A DNA stretch of 64,000 bases from Terriglobia bacterium (GTDB lineage: Bacteria > Acidobacteriota > Thermoanaerobaculia > Thermoanaerobaculales > Thermoanaerobaculaceae): the NCBI GenBank assembly GCA_020073245.1, contig JAIQFQ010000001.1:62001-126000 (forward strand), read 5' to 3'. This document shows, piece by piece, positions 34,474-42,702 of the stretch. Position 1 is the stretch's first letter, and the number at the start of each line of letters is the position of its first letter. The position numbers and the translations under genes are program-made. The notes beneath the pieces are model-generated. The model searched no databases and had not been told where the DNA came from. It saw only the letters and a list, made by a program, of their open reading frames with translations.

Positions 34474-37029
34474 ATGTTTCTACCAGGTGCCATCGCTCTG
34501 TGGGTGGCGTTCTTGTCTTTGGCCGCCTCGACGTACTTCTACGTGCGCAGCCTGCGCGGACAGCAGGAAGCGCGGGCGTGGGCCCGCCAGGCGTACGGGC
34601 TCGCCACAATGGCCATTCTCATCGCCGCCGGCGTGCTGGTGTACCTGATCGTTACGCACGATTTCCGCATCCACTACGTCTTCTCGTACTCCGACCGTTC
34701 GCTGCCCACCCGCTACCTCGTCGCGACGCTCTGGGCCGGCCAGGAGGGCAGCTTCCTGCTGTGGCTCATGTGGGGGATGGTGGTGGGCCTGCCGCTGATC
34801 CGCTACGCCCAACACTACGAGGAACGCACCATGGTGGTGTACAACCTGGCGCAGATCTCGCTCCTCGTCATCCTCCTACGCCAGTCGCCGTTCCGCTTCA
34901 TCTCCGATCTCCAGCCGGGACAGATTCCCTTCGACGGCCAGGGCCTGAACCCTCTGCTCCAGAATCCCTGGATGACGATCCATCCGCCGATCATGTTCCT
35001 CGGCTACGCGGCCACGGCGGTGCCGTTCGCTTTCGCGATCGCCGCGATGTGGGGGCGGCGGTACGACGAGTGGACCAAGGCGTCGCTTCCGTGGGCGCTC
35101 GTCACGGTCGTGACGCTCGGCTGTGCCATCCTCCTCGGCGGCTACTGGGCCTACGTGACGCTGGGCTGGGGCGGGTACTGGGGCTGGGACCCGGTCGAGA
35201 ACGCCTCTCTGGTGCCGTGGCTTGCATCGGCTGCCCTGGTCCATGGGATGGTCCTGCAGCGGGCGCGCGGACGCTTCCGCAAGCTCAATTTCTCTCTCGC
35301 GATCCTGGCGTACGTGCTGGTCGTCTACGGGACATTCCTCACCCGGTCCGGGGTACTCGCGGACTTCTCCGTTCACTCGTTCGTCGACCTCGGGATCACG
35401 GGCTGGCTCGTCGGCAACCTGGTCGGCGCCATGGTGATCGGGTTCGGCGCTCTGATGTGGCGCTGGCGTGAGATTCCCGCCCAGGCCGGCGACGAGCCTT
35501 TCCTCTCGCGGACCGTGTTCTTCGTTCTCGCCATTTCCGCTTTGCTCGGCACCGCGCTGATCGTGCTCGTCGGCACCTCGGCGCCGCTGATCACCCGCCT
35601 GGCGACCAAGCCCTCTCAGGTGAGCCCGGCGTTCTACAACCGCGTCGTCCTCCCGGTCGGCATCGTGCTGGCCGCCCTCCTTGGCACCGTTCCTGTCTTG
35701 CACTGGAAGGGGACCTCGAAGGGCTTCCGGACCCGCCTGCTGCTTGCCGGCGGCCTCGCCGCCACTGCGGCCGTCCTCGGCCTCGCCCTCGGCGCTCGCG
35801 GTGCCCTCTACGTGACGTTCCTGCTCGTTTCGGTCTTTGCGTTCTTCTCCAACCTCATCAAGACGGTCGAGGAGGCGAAACAGCGGCGATTCCGAGCCGC
35901 AGGCGGTTACCTGGCCCACGTCGGCCTCGGCCTGATGCTCGCGGGCATCATCATTTCGTCCGCCTACGACCGCTCCCAGAAGGTCACACTCGCGCTCAAC
36001 GAGAGCAAGCAGGTCATGGGTTACACCCTCACCTTTAAGGGGGTCGACAAGCCTTCGCCGACGGCGCGCGACGCGATGCTGGTGGAGGTGAAGAGCCGCG
36101 ACGGGGTCGCGTACGTCGCACGCCCGCACATGTTCCGCAACGAGAAGACGAACCAGCTCGTCGCCAACCCCGACGTGCACGTCCAGCTTACCCACGACGT
36201 CTACGTCTCACCGATCGAGTTCGACCCCGGCCACATGCCCGAGAACGGTGACGTGTTCGAGCTGGCCAAGGGTCAGACGGGCAACGCCGGACCCCTCGCC
36301 GTCACCTTTGACGGCTTCGATCTCAACGGGTCACACACGGACGGCCAGTCCGCGGCGATCGGCGCCCGCCTGACCATCAAGGGCGGCGGCCAGAGCCAGC
36401 AGGTCACTCCGTACATGAAGGCGAACGGAGCCGGCGAGTTCACCGCCGAACCCGTCGCGATCCCGGGGTTCAAGGGCGCCATGGTCACGCTGAGCGCCAT
36501 GAACGCAAACACCGGCACCGTCCGTCTCTCGGTCACCGGTTTCGGGGCCGGCGTCGCAAAGCGCGCCGTGCTTCACAAAGGTGAGACGCTCGCCTACAAA
36601 GGAGCCACGCTCACCTTCGATGACTTTGACCTCTCCGACTTCGACCCCCAGGCCGGTAAGATCAACATCGGCGCGGTGCTCAAGGTCAGCGGCGGCGCCA
36701 AGGCCGGCGAGATCACACCGTTCTTCCACGGCGGCGAGGGGGGCGAGCGTCACGACGACGCCGAAGTGCCGGGGCTTCCCGGCGTCAAGGTTCGGACGGG
36801 GAAGATGGACCCGAACGAGAAGACGGTGGAGATCCAGGTACTCGACCCCGACGCGGCGCCGGACGTCGGCGAGCCCGCGAAATTCTCGGTCGACGTCACG
36901 GTGAAGCCGATGATCGGCCTTCTCTGGAGCGGCCTGGTCGTGCTGCTCGCCGGCGGCATCATGGCGGTGGTCCGGCGGGGTGAGGAGTTCTCGACCGCGA
37001 TCGCGCCGACCTCCGGCAGTGCCGGCTAG
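34474..37029 (+). CDS. ccmF: Cytochrome c heme lyase component CcmF (extended)
   Basis: An 851-residue membrane protein; E. coli CcmF has about 650. The WWD domain WGGYWGWDPVENASLVPW near residue 235 and the flanking TIHPPIMFLGYA and LVHGMV histidine motifs bind heme. About fifteen helices are followed by a periplasmic region (about 490-810) longer than usual. It contains repeated short beta modules (QVMGYTLTFKGVDK, PLAVTFDGFDL, AYKGATLTFDDFDL), suggesting internal duplication, before a last helix. CcmF attaches heme to apocytochromes. The larger periplasmic part might compensate for the missing CcmH. ATG 34474 lies 41 bp after ccmE. Confidence 0.93.
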   Translation: MFLPGAIALWVAFLSLAASTYFYVRSLRGQQEARAWARQAYGLATMAILIAAGVLVYLIVTHDFRIHYVFSYSDRSLPTRYLVATLWAGQEGSFLLWLMWGMVVGLPLIRYAQHYEERTMVVYNLAQISLLVILLRQSPFRFISDLQPGQIPFDGQGLNPLLQNPWMTIHPPIMFLGYAATAVPFAFAIAAMWGRRYDEWTKASLPWALVTVVTLGCAILLGGYWAYVTLGWGGYWGWDPVENASLVPWLASAALVHGMVLQRARGRFRKLNFSLAILAYVLVVYGTFLTRSGVLADFSVHSFVDLGITGWLVGNLVGAMVIGFGALMWRWREIPAQAGDEPFLSRTVFFVLAISALLGTALIVLVGTSAPLITRLATKPSQVSPAFYNRVVLPVGIVLAALLGTVPVLHWKGTSKGFRTRLLLAGGLAATAAVLGLALGARGALYVTFLLVSVFAFFSNLIKTVEEAKQRRFRAAGGYLAHVGLGLMLAGIIISSAYDRSQKVTLALNESKQVMGYTLTFKGVDKPSPTARDAMLVEVKSRDGVAYVARPHMFRNEKTNQLVANPDVHVQLTHDVYVSPIEFDPGHMPENGDVFELAKGQTGNAGPLAVTFDGFDLNGSHTDGQSAAIGARLTIKGGGQSQQVTPYMKANGAGEFTAEPVAIPGFKGAMVTLSAMNANTGTVRLSVTGFGAGVAKRAVLHKGETLAYKGATLTFDDFDLSDFDPQAGKINIGAVLKVSGGAKAGEITPFFHGGEGGERHDDAEVPGLPGVKVRTGKMDPNEKTVEIQVLDPDAAPDVGEPAKFSVDVTVKPMIGLLWSGLVVLLAGGIMAVVRRGEEFSTAIAPTSGSAG

Positions 37030-37054
37030 CCGTGCGCTGATTGCATGGGGCCGA

Positions 37055-37228
37055 AGTCAAGAGTCCAGAGTCAAGGGTGAAGAGTCAGAAACAACGAGTC
37101 CTGCTGCCGCTCCGGCCCGGGGGGCCGTGCGGGCAACGCGTTGTCCCTTGGAGTCTCTAACTCTTCACTCCTAACTCTTCATTCGTTTCTTCCCCTTCGA
37201 ACGTGCGAACCTGTGAGCTTGCGAACGG
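37055..37228. repeat. Inverted 7-mer array with adjacent 8-mers
   Basis: Five consecutive heptamers of the AGTCAAG type occupy 37055-37089 in exact 7-bp phase. After about 60 bp the complementary type (ACTCTTC-like) occupies 37151-37184, forming the second arm. Octamers related to CCTTCGAA follow (about 37194-37228), the same family as at 30.06 kb. The array lies between ccmF and the Lon-N-like gene. Confidence 0.8.
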
Positions 37229-37276
37229 TCCTGCGCTCCTCCGCCCCCCTGCCTTTCCGGCTCTCTGCACTGCAGG

Positions 37277-37282
37277 TATACT
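37277..37282 (+). promoter_or_regulatory. Candidate -10 (TATACT) for the Lon-N-like gene
   Basis: TATACT ends 9 nt before ATG 37292; no Shine-Dalgarno sequence is present. Confidence 0.45.
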
Positions 37283-37291
37283 GTTCCAGCA

Positions 37292-37894
37292 ATGCGAGGT
37301 GTTTTCGTGCTTCCCCTGTACCCGCTGCAGGACGCGGTCCTGCTCCCTGGTGAGCGATGCAGTCTCGCCGAGGCCGGGAGGTCGCCCGGTGTCATCGTCG
37401 AGCGCGCCCGCGGCTTCGGCGGTGCCGTCGTTGCTTCCCTGGCCGACGGAGAGTCGGTCCACGAGATCGGTGTCACTGCGATCGTCTCCGGCGATGTTGA
37501 CGGCGAGACGGTTCTTTACGGCGTCAGCCGCTGTCGCCTCCTTTCGCTCGTGAGCGAGGAGGTGGCGATGGTTCGGGCCGAGCGTTTCCCCGAGCGACCG
37601 GCAGCCGAGCAACGACAGGCCACGGTGGCCCGCCTGCTGCACACCCGCTACCAGCGGCTTCGGATTCGCCTCGGCCGTGAAGCCGCCGCCGTTACGTCCA
37701 GCGACCTGACGGCGCTCACGTGGAAGGTTACCGCCGACCTCGGTATGCCGGCGGAACAGCAGCAGGGCTTCCTCAACGTTCCCGATCCCTTGACGCGGGG
37801 CAGACTCCTGCTCCTGGCCCTGCGCGAACTCGAACGGCGCGAACGCTTCCTGCACCCCTGGGCCCATCTGCGCACGACGACTCCATGGAACTGA
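37292..37894 (+). CDS. Lon N-terminal domain-like protein
   Basis: A 200-residue protein starting FVLPLYPLQDAVLLPGERC, the typical opening of the Lon substrate-binding (LON) domain, followed by a short PUA-like beta barrel (VHEIGVTAIVSGDVDGETVLYGV) and a helical C-terminus that includes DLGMPAEQQQGFLNVPD, also Lon-like. It has no ATPase or protease domain, so it belongs to the stand-alone LON-domain proteins whose function is unclear. ATG 37292. The next gene begins 9 bp downstream, so they are probably co-transcribed. Confidence 0.8.
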   Translation: MRGVFVLPLYPLQDAVLLPGERCSLAEAGRSPGVIVERARGFGGAVVASLADGESVHEIGVTAIVSGDVDGETVLYGVSRCRLLSLVSEEVAMVRAERFPERPAAEQRQATVARLLHTRYQRLRIRLGREAAAVTSSDLTALTWKVTADLGMPAEQQQGFLNVPDPLTRGRLLLLALRELERRERFLHPWAHLRTTTPWN

Positions 37895-37903
37895 TGGATA
37901 CCT

Positions 37904-38977
37904 ATGGCTAAACTCGAAGCAAACATCGACGCGTGCCGGCTCTCCAACGAGGTCCTCACGCGGCTCCGCAAGATCGTGCGCGACACGCTGCGTGCGACCT
38001 ACGGCACCTCGTGGGAAGAGGAAGGGATCCCCACCGACATCCACGAGTTCCTCATCCAGCGCCAGGCCAGGGAGGCCAGCATCAACTGGAACCTCTCCGA
38101 CAGTTGCGATGCGCTGGATTTTGCCGGCTACCTCAACCTCTCCGACATCATCGCCGCGACGCCTGAACTCCTCCAGCGGTTCTCGACCCTCGCACCGGAC
38201 GCCGACGTCGTGAGGATGCGGTTCCTCGAGCTCGACACCATCCTCAACCGGATCGCCTACGCGCGGCCGATTTCGGAAGCGGACCTCGGCCTTCTGGCGA
38301 CCTTCGACGACCGCATGAAGAAGATGACCACCGGACCTTTGCCTGCTATCGAGGAGGCACCTGCCCCGAGGGGCCGTTCAGGCCGAACATCACACCAGGC
38401 CCCCGAGCCCGCGCCCTCCGCCCCGCCGAGCCGGCCGGTGCCTCCAGCACCGACTCCCCCCAGCGGAAAGGCGGCCGCCCACGTCGAACCGCCGCGCCCC
38501 GCGCCTGCACCCCCCGACGTTCCTCCTGCCGGCCAACCTCCGGAGCCGCCACCCACACCTGTGCCTCCCGCCACGGTGACCCCCGAGCCTCCACCCGCTC
38601 CACCGTCGATGGTCACGGCGCCGCAGGTCGGACCTGAGGACCTCGACGCAGCCACCAAGCGAGGCGAGACCAAGATCATCCTCACCGCGCTCTATCAGGA
38701 GGTGACGTCGCTCGCCGACGGCCTCTGGAACGGCTCCCTGACGACTCTCCAGCCACGTGCCTGGGAAAAGGTGCGCGAGTCCCCGTGGTACCGGGATCAC
38801 TTCGCCAAGCTTGGGCTCAAGCCAATCTCCGACTTTTTCGGCCTCTTCGACACGGCCAAGGAGAAGACGATCTCCGGCGCCTCCCGCACGCAGCTACAGG
38901 ATTTTCTCAAGGAACACAACTTCGTGCAGGTGCTGCTCGCGCTCAAGGAGCTCTTCCGCCAGCACATGCGACCCTAG
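37904..38977 (+). CDS. Proline-rich cytosolic protein of unknown function
   Basis: A 357-residue protein in three parts. Residues 1-145 are helical (RLRKIVRDTLRATYGTSWEEEGIP), resembling by eye HEPN-type domains near Swt1-like proteins. Residues 150-245 are a low-complexity Pro/Ala-rich linker. Residues 250-357 form a second helical domain (WEKVRESPWYRDHFAKLGL). There is no signal peptide or membrane segment. It begins 9 bp after the LON-domain gene, suggesting a functional link. The HEPN resemblance is weak and lacks an obvious RxxxxH motif, so no activity is claimed. Confidence 0.65.
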   Translation: MAKLEANIDACRLSNEVLTRLRKIVRDTLRATYGTSWEEEGIPTDIHEFLIQRQAREASINWNLSDSCDALDFAGYLNLSDIIAATPELLQRFSTLAPDADVVRMRFLELDTILNRIAYARPISEADLGLLATFDDRMKKMTTGPLPAIEEAPAPRGRSGRTSHQAPEPAPSAPPSRPVPPAPTPPSGKAAAHVEPPRPAPAPPDVPPAGQPPEPPPTPVPPATVTPEPPPAPPSMVTAPQVGPEDLDAATKRGETKIILTALYQEVTSLADGLWNGSLTTLQPRAWEKVRESPWYRDHFAKLGLKPISDFFGLFDTAKEKTISGASRTQLQDFLKEHNFVQVLLALKELFRQHMRP

Positions 38978-38987
38978 CGACCCGGGC

Positions 38988-39136
38988 CCGTGGCCAGTGG
39001 TTAGTGGTCCGCAGAGGCACGAGTACGACCGCCGCGAAGCAAGCGAAAAGGCAAGAGGGTAGAAGGTAGACCGTAGAGGAGAGACGGAAACCGTCTACGG
39101 CGTTCCCTCTCCCCTCTTGCCTCTTTCCTCTTCCCT
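38988..39136. repeat. Inverted heptamer array, exact 7-bp phase
   Basis: Three (C/T)nGTGG(C/T)-type heptamers start at 38988. From 39047 to 39088 six heptamers of the type AGAnGGn follow without a phase break. A short junction precedes 39095-39136, six heptamers of the complementary CTTnCCT type. The two arms would pair into an imperfect hairpin of about 40 bp. The array sits between two convergent genes (37.9 kb gene and aminotransferase). Confidence 0.85.
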
Positions 39137-39156
39137 TCAGGGCTCGTGCTGGTCCA

Positions 39157-40272
39157 TCAAAAAGCTGACGAAAGGTACTCGCCGAGCCGGGCCAGGCCCT
39201 CAGGGAGGTCGCGGCGGCCGAGACCGATCCGCACATGGCCGGGGGCTTGGAACAGGGAACCCGGGATCAGCAACACGCCGCGTGAATCGAGCAGCCCGGC
39301 ACACAGCCGGTCTGCCGTGCCCTCTCCCCGCCAGCGCGGGAACGCCACCGAACCGGCGCGCGGCGCAAGCCAGTCGAAGTGGTCGGCGTGCGCGGCAAAG
39401 AAGCTCTCGGCCTCGGTCACATTTGCCCTCACGATCGCGAGGTTGCGGGCCAGGATCCGATCGCGCGTGCCGAGCGCAGCGATCGCCAGCACCTCGGAGG
39501 GTGCGCTGCTGCAGATTGTCGTGTAGTCCTTGAGCGCGAGCCAGCGCGCCGGCAGCGCCGGGTCGCGCGCGGCGAGCCAGCCAATCCGCAGCCCGGGCAG
39601 GCCAAACGCCTTCGACAACCCCGACAGCGAAATCCCTTTCTCATACAGGTCCGCCACCGCCAGCAGGCGGTCAGCGGGATCGTGCTCGAGCAGCCGGTAC
39701 ATTTCGTCCGAGAACAGCCACGCCCCCCGCGAGGCGGTGAGTGCGACGATCGCGTCCAGCTCGCCACGCGTCGCCATCGCGCCGCTTGGGTTGTGCGGGA
39801 AGTTGACCACCACCATCCGGGTGCGCTCGGTGAGACTGTGCTCGAGGCGGCCAAGGTCGAGCCTCCACCCGTGCGCGCCGGCCTCGAGCGGCCATAGCGT
39901 CAGCTCGCAGCCGATCGCGCGCGGCACCTCGTGGAGCGACTGGTACGCGGGCGTCTGGACGACAACATGGTCGCCCGGCTCGAGCAGCGCGTGCATCGCG
40001 ATGAAGATCGCCTCCTCGGGAGCGGCCACGACCACGCCCTCCGGCGCGACGCTCTCGTACACCGCGGCGATCTCCTCCCGGAGGCGCGGATGTCCCTGGC
40101 TCTCGGTGTAGCCGAGGCGTAGCCCCTGCCAGAGCAATGCCGCCTCCGGCGACGCCATCTCCAGCAGCTCCGCGAGCGACATGCTCTCGCAGTCCGAAGC
40201 GGAGAGCACGTACCGCACCTTGAACTCGTGCGCCGCGAAGTACCGCTCCAGCCTGAACGGTTCGATCCGCAT
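39157..40272 (-). CDS. PLP-dependent class I/II aminotransferase
   Basis: A 371-residue protein from ATG 40272 (GGAGGAGG upstream). Fold-type I landmarks are present: GYTESQGHPRLREEI, PAYQSL, NFPHNPSGAM, and the PLP lysine in SGLSKAFGLPGLRIGW near residue 218. The extended first frame to 40332 has no family sequence. It resembles capreomycidine-synthase-like or putative C-S-lyase/alanine-type aminotransferases common in Acidobacteria; the substrate is not predictable. It is cytosolic and monocistronic. Confidence 0.85.
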   Translation of the reverse strand: MRIEPFRLERYFAAHEFKVRYVLSASDCESMSLAELLEMASPEAALLWQGLRLGYTESQGHPRLREEIAAVYESVAPEGVVVAAPEEAIFIAMHALLEPGDHVVVQTPAYQSLHEVPRAIGCELTLWPLEAGAHGWRLDLGRLEHSLTERTRMVVVNFPHNPSGAMATRGELDAIVALTASRGAWLFSDEMYRLLEHDPADRLLAVADLYEKGISLSGLSKAFGLPGLRIGWLAARDPALPARWLALKDYTTICSSAPSEVLAIAALGTRDRILARNLAIVRANVTEAESFFAAHADHFDWLAPRAGSVAFPRWRGEGTADRLCAGLLDSRGVLLIPGSLFQAPGHVRIGLGRRDLPEGLARLGEYLSSAF

Positions 40273-40803
40273 CCCGTCCTCCTCCGCGCACGATAACCGA
40301 TCCCGCGCTTGGCACGTCTGCGCAGGGCCCATTGCCCAACGGACGGCTCACATCCATAGGGGAACTGGCCTAGGAGCACGTGCAAACGGCGGTGCCGGAC
40401 AGGCCGGCCCTGCGGGCCGAGCAGATACCTCGCCGGAGCGTGCACGTACCGAGCGGCCAGACCATCACCGGTACGCGCTCCAATCCGAGGGCGGGGGGTA
40501 TTCAATCCGCCGGTGCTATGGGTGGCCGATTCCTCCGCAGCCCGCGGGCACCGGACGGGCGGAGGAGTCCGAGGGCGCAGGTCGCGGGGGCGACCAAGCC
40601 CGAGGACGGCCACCGCAGCACCGGCAAAAAGAAAGCCGTGCCCGCAGGGGACACGAAGACAGCCTCCACGCAGTGGAACAGGCACGCGCTGCTTTTCGGG
40701 GAGCTTCTTCGCTCGCTGCGCTCGCTCAGAATGACACGGTGTGGCACATCGCAAGGCCGCAAGCCCGAGGGGTAAGAAAGGAGTTTCCAGGCCGCGAAAA
40801 CGT
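40273..40803. other. Intergenic region with hairpins and a repeat fragment
   Basis: A 531-bp space without a convincing gene. It contains a strong inverted repeat with arms CCTCCGC and GCGGAGG at about 40543-40568. At 40701-40736 lies a GCTCGCTGCGCTCGCTCAGA-type sequence of the kind often dispersed between genes in GC-rich metagenomic bacteria. A small RNA cannot be excluded. Confidence 0.4.
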
Positions 40804-42231
40804 CTAGGGTTTGCGGGCGACGAGAAGGAAGTCGCGCGGTCCCGACAGCCACGCGTCGAGCTTTGACGCCAGCTCGCGTAGGGGCTCGGGCTGGCCCGGC
40901 CGCACCAGCGCCTGCTCAGGCGGAAACGGGTGCACGCGCCTCACCTCCACGACCTCGAGCCCGACCGCCTTCGCGACGAACGCCATCGCGTCCGGGTGGA
41001 TCGGCGCACGGTGAGTCGGGTCAGTCCAGAACAACCCGGCGCCGACCCTCAGCGACTCTGGGTTCGGGCTCTCGACCAGCAGCACACCGCCGGGACGAAG
41101 CGCAGCGGCAGCCGCCTCCACCAGAGTCATCCATCCGGCCGCCGGGAGGTGCTCGACGAGATGGATGGCGGTCACACCGCCCAGGCTTCCCGGCTGCGAG
41201 CTCTGCAGCGCCCCGACGGCGTCACGCTCCTCGACCGCGAGACCTAACCGGCGGCACCCGGCTACCATCGCCGGATCGCTGTCCACCCCACGCGCCTCAA
41301 TGCCGGCGTTGCGGAGTGCCTCGAGAAGCTCGCCGCGCCCACAGCCGAGATCCATCACCGGCGAATTACCCGCGAGCGCGCGGACGTGCTCCTCGGCGCG
41401 ACCAAGGATCTCGGCACGATCGCCGCGGAACGTCTGCGCGAAGCGCGTCGACGCAGCGGCGACTGCCTCCGGGATCCGAGCCTCGATCTCCTGTGCGATC
41501 CCGATTCGCAGCGGCTCGTGCTGCACCAGCCGTTCCACGAGACCGGTCACCTCGGTGAGGTCCTCGTGGAGGCGCTCCACGAGGGCGTCGGTACGACCCG
41601 AGAGAGCAGGGAGGCGACCGTCGCGTAGCTCCTCCGCGACCGCCTGAACGCTTTCGAGCGCCCGCTGAAGGCTCGCGATGTCGGCCTCCGCCCGTGGTAC
41701 GCGAACGTCACGCACCGAAAGAATCTCCGCCTGTAGGGCCTCGGCGCTCTTCTGCATGAGGCCGAGATTCCTCTCGACGCGCGGAACGCGAGTGTCACGG
41801 AGCGACTCCAGCTCGCTCTCGAGGACACCGGCGGCTTTCTGCAGGAGGCTGAGGTCACCCTCGACGCGCGGAACGCGGGTGTCACGGAGCGACTCCAGCT
41901 CACCCTGGAGGACGCCGGCTATGCTCGCCAGGCGGTCGCGCACCTCCTCAAACTCGGTACGTGTCGCGATGTACGCCTGCCGGAGATCGTCGAGCGCTGC
42001 CGCCGAGTCGTTCGCACGGGTCTCGAGGTGCTCGCGCAACTCCTGCAGCTCCCCTGACTGCCCCTCGAGTGCCTGTCCGAGAGCGGCGTTTTCCGCCTCG
42101 AGCCGGTGGAAGTCGCGCCGCAGGAAGAAGTAAGCCGCGCCCCGCACCAGGCGCGCCAGCCACCCTTGCGGCTTGGCCTCCGGCCGCGAGGGAGTCCGGG
42201 CAGCGTCCGAGGGGGGTTGGCCGTCGCTCAC
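40804..42231 (-). CDS. Coiled-coil SAM-dependent methyltransferase (WbdD-like layout)
   Basis: A 475-residue protein. Residues 30-270 are a long coiled coil containing at least three ~35-residue repeats, each with an RDTRVPRVE-like core (RDTRVPRVEG, RDTRVPRVER, RDVRVPRAEA) then a LQK/LQR step. Residues 290-400 are a class I methyltransferase with MDLGCGRGELLEAL and VDSDP, followed by HLVEHL. Fusion of coil and methyltransferase recalls enzymes that cap and measure O-antigen chains, but there the order is reversed. It starts 6 bp after rplI ends, so it may be part of the ribosomal-protein operon. The substrate is unknown. Confidence 0.78.
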   Translation of the reverse strand: MSDGQPPSDAARTPSRPEAKPQGWLARLVRGAAYFFLRRDFHRLEAENAALGQALEGQSGELQELREHLETRANDSAAALDDLRQAYIATRTEFEEVRDRLASIAGVLQGELESLRDTRVPRVEGDLSLLQKAAGVLESELESLRDTRVPRVERNLGLMQKSAEALQAEILSVRDVRVPRAEADIASLQRALESVQAVAEELRDGRLPALSGRTDALVERLHEDLTEVTGLVERLVQHEPLRIGIAQEIEARIPEAVAAASTRFAQTFRGDRAEILGRAEEHVRALAGNSPVMDLGCGRGELLEALRNAGIEARGVDSDPAMVAGCRRLGLAVEERDAVGALQSSQPGSLGGVTAIHLVEHLPAAGWMTLVEAAAAALRPGGVLLVESPNPESLRVGAGLFWTDPTHRAPIHPDAMAFVAKAVGLEVVEVRRVHPFPPEQALVRPGQPEPLRELASKLDAWLSGPRDFLLVARKP

Positions 42232-42237
42232 AACAGC

Positions 42238-42702
42238 CTAGGCCCCGCTTCCCTGCTCCTTGGCTTCGGGCTGCACGTGCACCGTGATCGGCACCCGCAC
42301 GTCCCGGTGCAGCTTGATCGCCGCAGTGTAGGTTCCGAGGCGCTTGATATGCTCCAGCTCGATCTTCCGGCGGTCCACCGTCAGTCCGCGCTCGGCCAGC
42401 GCCTCGGCCACATCCGTGGACGTTACCGAGCCGTAGAGGGCATCGCCCTCGCCGGAGCGCCGCACGAACGTGAGCTCGATCCCGGTGAGCTGCCCCGCGA
42501 TGTGCTCGGCCTCGCCCTTGTTCTTGGCCTCCGTCTGCTCCCAGCGCTTTGTCTGTTCCTTGAAGCGCGCGAGGTTCGCAGGGGTCGCCCGGTATGCGAG
42601 CCCCTTCGGGATCAGGAAGTTTCGCGCAAAGCCGGGCTTCACGTCGATGGTGGCGCCGCGGTCGCCCAGATGCTCCACGTGGTCGTTCAGGATCACTTTC
42701 AT
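42238..42702 (-). CDS. rplI: Ribosomal protein L9
   Basis: A 154-residue protein with the L9 N-terminal domain MKVILNDHVEHLGDRG, VKPGFARNFLIPKGLA, the long connecting helix and the C-terminal domain DALYGSVTSTDVAEAL and RRKIELEHIKRLGTY. It is part of the 50S subunit, binding 23S rRNA near L1. ATG 42702 overlaps the stop of the DUF2232 gene by 4 bp, and the usual rpsF-rpsR-rplI grouping is preserved. Confidence 0.96.
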   Translation of the reverse strand: MKVILNDHVEHLGDRGATIDVKPGFARNFLIPKGLAYRATPANLARFKEQTKRWEQTEAKNKGEAEHIAGQLTGIELTFVRRSGEGDALYGSVTSTDVAEALAERGLTVDRRKIELEHIKRLGTYTAAIKLHRDVRVPITVHVQPEAKEQGSGA

